In this document: piece after piece, positions 13,432 to 16,142 of the stretch
How positions within the stretch are numbered: the stretch's first letter is position 1
Layout: every line of letters begins with the position of its first letter
Origin: Candidatus Tectimicrobiota bacterium
GTDB taxonomy: Bacteria; UBA8248; JACPRG01
Length of the DNA stretch: 16,142 nucleotides
NCBI GenBank assembly: GCA_016190025.1
Contig: JACPRG010000111.1
Coordinates: 1 to 16,142 of the forward strand
Reading direction: 5' to 3'
Made by a program: the position numbers and the translations under genes
Notes under the pieces: model-generated
The model's input: the letters and a program-made list of their open reading frames with translations, nothing else
What the model was told of the DNA's origin: nothing
Databases searched by the model: none

Positions 13432-14866
13432 GTTTTATTCCTTCGTTCCTCTGTGTCTCTTTCTCAACACGGCTTGTGCGATCGCTCCCATCAAAGGGGC
13501 GGTGAAAGAGGCCCGTGTCGGGTCTTTGCCGGTTCCGCCCGGGGGCTCCGTCGAAGTCACGCGGCAAATGGCGGTGGACTGGGTTGTTTCTCACATTGCG
13601 GCGCCGGAGGGGCCGGAAACGCCCGGCGAGCCGGTGGTGATCGGGAAGCTCGGCGTTCCGGACGCCCCTAGGCCCGACGAGCCCCTCAAGCCCGAGGGGG
13701 ATACCCGCGTCGAGCCGGAAAACGCCCCGCAGATTCCCATCGTTCTCAACAAGCGGGTCCGCTGGTTCATCGACCACTACACGGGCCCCGGCCGGGTGAG
13801 CTTCGCGAAGTGGCTCGAGCGCTCCACCGGCTACATCGAGATGATGCGTCCCATCCTGCAGGAGGAGGGAGTCCCCGAGGACCTGATCTACATCGCTCTG
13901 ATTGAGAGCGGGTTCGACCCGGAGGCCTATTCCTGGGCCGGGGCGAGCGGCGTCTGGCAGTTCATGCGACCGACCGCCCAGAGGTACGGGCTGAAGGTCA
14001 ACTGGTGGATCGACGAGAGGCGGGACCCCGTGAAATCCACCCGCGCGGCGGCCCGGTATTTCAAGGACCTCTACGAGACCTTCCGGTCCTGGCATTTGGC
14101 CCAGGCGGGCTACAACGCCGGGGAGGGACGAATCCAGCGGGGTCTCCGACAGGTCGAGCGGAAGGACTTCTGGACCCTGGCGAAGACCGGGTACGTCCCA
14201 CTCGAGACGCGGAATTTCGTCCCGAAGTTCGTGGCGGCCAGCATCCTGGCCAAGAATCCCGAGGCCTACGGATTCACCGGTCTGAATTACGCGCCGCCGC
14301 TGCGGTTCGAAGAGGTCATCGCCCGGCGCTCCACGGACCTTCGCTGGATCGCCCAGGCGGCCGGCGTCTCCGTGGAGGAGATCCGCAGACTGAATCCGGA
14401 ACTCAGGCGCTGGTGGACGCCTCCGAACTATCCGGACTACAAGCTCAAGGTTCCGCCCGGAACCGGAGAGAAGATCGCGCGGGCGATCGCCGATTGGAAC
14501 CCCAGGCTGCTTGCGCACCGGACCTACATCGTTCAGCCGGGCGACACCCTCGGGGCCATCGCCCGCCACCTGGGAACGAGCGTGGAAGTCCTCGCCCAGT
14601 TTAACAGACTCGTGCATCCAGGACGCATCTATGCGGGGCAGCGCCTGTTGCTGTTCAAGGGAGTCGGGCCCGGTGAGGCCGAGCCCGATTCGTTGGCCAA
14701 AGAGGCGGATGGAACGGATGCCGCCGAGGATCTGACGGTTCATGTCGTTTGGCCGGGCGATACGATCTGGGAAATGTCCCGCCGATACGACGCTCCCATG
14801 GGCGACCTCATGGCGTGGAACCGCCTGTCCGAGGATGCGCGGCCTCGTCCCGGCGGCAAGGTCTAA
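13364..14866 (+). CDS. mltD: MltD-like lytic transglycosylase with LysM repeats, chimeric N-terminus
   Basis: A 500-residue protein. The SLT domain (about 150-300) has the family-1D motifs: catalytic Glu181 in IALIESGFDP, SGVWQFMRPTAQRYGL (195-210) and AQAGYNAGEG (246-255). A degenerate LysM-like segment lies at about 326-364 (IAQAAGVSVEEIRRLNPEL), LysM at about 387-431 (YIVQPGDTLGAIARHLG) and another at about 458-500 that stops a few residues short of a normal LysM end. Family members cleave peptidoglycan glycan strands to 1,6-anhydro products. Residues 1-23 match the first 23 residues of the chain-length protein encoded at 15566 (16 identical), so start codon and ribosome binding region come from a duplicated wzz-type gene. 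A hydrophobic stretch (24-40, FYSFVPLCLFLNTACAI) follows, serving as signal or anchor; LNTAC is an imperfect lipobox. It probably opens the wall for the export complex. Confidence 0.92.
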   Translation: MQAQARDCSAFELVWALWKQRKWFYSFVPLCLFLNTACAIAPIKGAVKEARVGSLPVPPGGSVEVTRQMAVDWVVSHIAAPEGPETPGEPVVIGKLGVPDAPRPDEPLKPEGDTRVEPENAPQIPIVLNKRVRWFIDHYTGPGRVSFAKWLERSTGYIEMMRPILQEEGVPEDLIYIALIESGFDPEAYSWAGASGVWQFMRPTAQRYGLKVNWWIDERRDPVKSTRAAARYFKDLYETFRSWHLAQAGYNAGEGRIQRGLRQVERKDFWTLAKTGYVPLETRNFVPKFVAASILAKNPEAYGFTGLNYAPPLRFEEVIARRSTDLRWIAQAAGVSVEEIRRLNPELRRWWTPPNYPDYKLKVPPGTGEKIARAIADWNPRLLAHRTYIVQPGDTLGAIARHLGTSVEVLAQFNRLVHPGRIYAGQRLLLFKGVGPGEAEPDSLAKEADGTDAAEDLTVHVVWPGDTIWEMSRRYDAPMGDLMAWNRLSEDARPRPGGKV

Positions 14867-14879
14867 CTGCTTCAAAAAG

Positions 14880-15632
14880 GAGGGCGTCATGGCTCATCGT
14901 GGGAGGGGGGCGATGAAGACTCGCCCGCTCGGGTACGTGTCGGTGCTGTTTGTGTTGGCGGCGCTTGTCGCGGGTTGCTCGATGGCGTCGCTGCAGGAAC
15001 GGGAATCGGCAGAGTCTGCCGCCAAGCGGGCGCAGGTTTTCGATTCGGGGGAATACCGGATCGGCCCGGGGGACGTGCTCCAGATCTCTGTGTGGAAGAA
15101 TGAAGAGCTGAGCCGGATCGTGCCCGTCAGGCCGGACGGCATGATCTCGCTTCCGCTCCTGAACGAGGTGCGGGCGGCGGGTCTGACGCCGTTGCAGCTT
15201 CGGGACGAGCTGATGAAGGGTCTGGTTCTGTACACCAGCGGTCCCGAGCCCGGGGTTTCGGTCATCATCCGGGAGGTGCATAGCTTCACGGTGTCCGTGC
15301 TGGGCGAGGTCGTGACCTCGGGCCGCTACGAGCTCAGGGGCCGCGCGACGGTGCTGGATGTCATTGCGGAGGCCGGCGGGTTCAGCGAGTTCGCCTCTCG
15401 GAGCCGCATCCACATTCTCCGTCGCCAAGGGCAGGCGGTGAGGAGGATTCCCTTTAGCTATCGCAAGGCCGTCTTGGCGGAGGGGCGGGAGGAGAATTTC
15501 TTCGTCGAGCCGGGCGACATCATCATCGTGCCGTAAAGGGAACGCGAACCGGGGAGAAGCACGGGATGCAGGTCCAAGCACGCAACCGTTCCACCTTCGA
15601 GCTGGCGTGGGCGCTGTGGAGACGGCGCAAAT
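14880..15632 (+). repeat. Intact counterpart of the duplicated segment (copy B)
   Basis: This is the full-length partner of 13104-13431. It covers the ribosome binding site and whole Wza-like gene, the 29-bp spacer, and the first 22-23 codons of the chain-length gene. Over the shared 83 bases ending in CGCAAATGG, copies A and B differ at seven positions. Confidence 0.85.
14889..15536 (+). CDS. Wza/EpsE-type polysaccharide export outer-membrane lipoprotein
   Basis: A 215-residue protein. ATG 14889 follows AAGGAGG with ideal spacing; ATG 14913 is a possible alternative. The signal peptide ends in a good lipobox, LVAG|C (Cys30). The polysaccharide export domain (about 52-125) starts YRIGPGDVLQISVWKNEELS and includes VRPDGMISLPLL. 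An SLBB domain (about 137-205) follows with VSVLGEVVTSGRYEL and ATVLDVIAEAGGFSEFAS, and the protein ends EPGDIIIVP. It lacks the long third domain and C-terminal helix of Escherichia coli Wza, like the short EpsE-type proteins of PEP-CTERM-style loci. In the family it forms the periplasmic/outer-membrane export conduit. It lies 22 bp after the transglycosylase and 29 bp before the chain-length gene, clearly one operon. A damaged copy is present upstream. Confidence 0.94.
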   Translation: MAHRGRGAMKTRPLGYVSVLFVLAALVAGCSMASLQERESAESAAKRAQVFDSGEYRIGPGDVLQISVWKNEELSRIVPVRPDGMISLPLLNEVRAAGLTPLQLRDELMKGLVLYTSGPEPGVSVIIREVHSFTVSVLGEVVTSGRYELRGRATVLDVIAEAGGFSEFASRSRIHILRRQGQAVRRIPFSYRKAVLAEGREENFFVEPGDIIIVP

Positions 15633-16142
15633 GGCTGGCCATCGTGATGTTCGCCATGGCCTATTCGGCCGCCCTCAGCCTGGTGTCGGCCCTTCCGGAC
15701 CTCTATCGGGCTACGGCGACGGTGCTCGTGAAGCAGGACCAGGTGCCGGAGTCCTTCATCCGGTCATCCGTGGCCGGCGAGACTGAGACCCGGCTGCACG
15801 CCATCAGCCAGCAGATCCTGAGCCGCTCCCGATTGCAGGACCTGATCGCCCGCTTCGACCTGTATCCGGAGTTGCGGAAGCGGGCCTTTCCCGAGGTGGT
15901 GATCGCGCGGATGCGGCGCGACGTTCAGCTCGAGTTCAAGGGAGTCGAGCAAAAATGGGGTCGCACCGCGACGATCGCCTTCAACCTGAGCTATCAAGGA
16001 TGGGACCCGCAGACGGTGGCCCAGGTGACCAACACCCTGGTATCCTTCTACGTGGCGGAGAATGAGACGATCCGCGAGCGTTTGGCCGCCCGGACGTCGG
16101 AGTTCCTGAAGGATCGGCTGGGGGAGGTCGAGAAGAAGCAGC
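15566..16142 (+). CDS. Wzz/GumC/EpsF-type chain-length determinant (partial, runs off right edge)
   Basis: 192 codons are visible from ATG 15566. After a short basic start (MQVQARNRS, WALWRRRKW) comes the first membrane segment (about 24-44), then the Wzz N-terminal motif DLYRATATVLVKQDQVPESF (45-64), a helix region with QILSRSRLQDLIARFDLYPE, and the VTNTLVSFYVAENETIRERL segment leading to the coiled coil (from about 168). This fits the polysaccharide co-polymerase family, inner-membrane proteins that set polymer length and contact the Wza-type channel; EpsF-like members of XrtA loci have this layout. Whether a tyrosine-kinase domain is fused at the C-terminus cannot be seen. GGGGAGAAG about 6 bases upstream serves as the ribosome binding region, and the same sequence has been copied in front of the transglycosylase. 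Confidence 0.91.
   Translation, partial: MQVQARNRSTFELAWALWRRRKWLAIVMFAMAYSAALSLVSALPDLYRATATVLVKQDQVPESFIRSSVAGETETRLHAISQQILSRSRLQDLIARFDLYPELRKRAFPEVVIARMRRDVQLEFKGVEQKWGRTATIAFNLSYQGWDPQTVAQVTNTLVSFYVAENETIRERLAARTSEFLKDRLGEVEKKQ

Noticed and set aside
13153..13671. Plus-strand open frame spanning the wza relic and the start of the transglycosylase
   Set aside because: It is in a different frame from both recognisable coding remnants and has no domain similarity.
13241..14890. 549-codon minus-strand open frame opposite the transglycosylase
   Set aside because: It is the antisense shadow of the MltD-like gene, which has catalytic and LysM motifs; no minus-strand gene context exists here.
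1..16142. CRISPR array, tRNA, rRNA or insertion sequence
   Set aside because: No regular direct repeats with spacers, no tRNA-like or rRNA sequences, and no transposase or clear terminal inverted repeats were seen; the only repeats are the wza-wzz duplication and the short array at 13022-13112.

Overview
The window is GC-rich DNA from a diderm (Gram-negative type) bacterium: it encodes a secretin, an outer-membrane beta-barrel, two outer-membrane-lipoprotein-type signals and a polysaccharide export channel. Nothing here fixes the phylum. The PEP-CTERM/XrtA-like style of the polysaccharide genes and the T2SS order would fit a Nitrospirota, Methylomirabilota (NC10) or deltaproteobacterium-like lineage, but that is a guess.

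Left two thirds (1-10566, minus strand): a type II secretion system (T2SS) locus read right to left: gspK, a 640-bp gap, then gspC-D-E-F-G-I-J, a 138-bp hairpin-rich gap, and gspL, which runs off the left edge. The order is unusual. gspK, which normally sits between gspJ and gspL, is upstream of gspC, and no gspH lies between gspG and gspI. The GspE ATPase carries a textbook tandem 24-residue MshEN-type motif, predicting cyclic-di-GMP binding.

Middle (10567-11251): a divergent control region without a confident gene. It holds a short conserved-looking stretch that is open on both strands and a run of at least four hairpins just before a NusG-paralogue gene.

Right third (11252-16142, plus strand): an exopolysaccharide export operon: a NusG/RfaH-like antiterminator, an outer-membrane beta-barrel protein, an internally deleted relic of a Wza-type gene, an MltD-like lytic transglycosylase with LysM domains, an intact Wza-type export lipoprotein, and the start of a Wzz/GumC-type chain-length determinant that runs off the right edge.

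The most striking feature is a duplication footprint. DNA at 13104-13431 is a shortened copy of 14880-15632 (wza start + wza end + wzz start). The translation start and first 23 codons of the transglycosylase are derived from the chain-length-determinant gene, making the transglycosylase a chimera that has borrowed another gene's initiation region. Tandem repeats lie at the left junction and run into the end of the beta-barrel gene.

Functionally, the antiterminator probably promotes transcription of the long polysaccharide operon; the barrel, transglycosylase, Wza-like and Wzz-like proteins would form or accommodate the export route through periplasm and outer membrane; the T2SS exports folded proteins. 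A cyclic-di-GMP-responsive GspE beside a matrix-polysaccharide operon suggests, by inference only, that protein and polysaccharide secretion could be co-ordinated.
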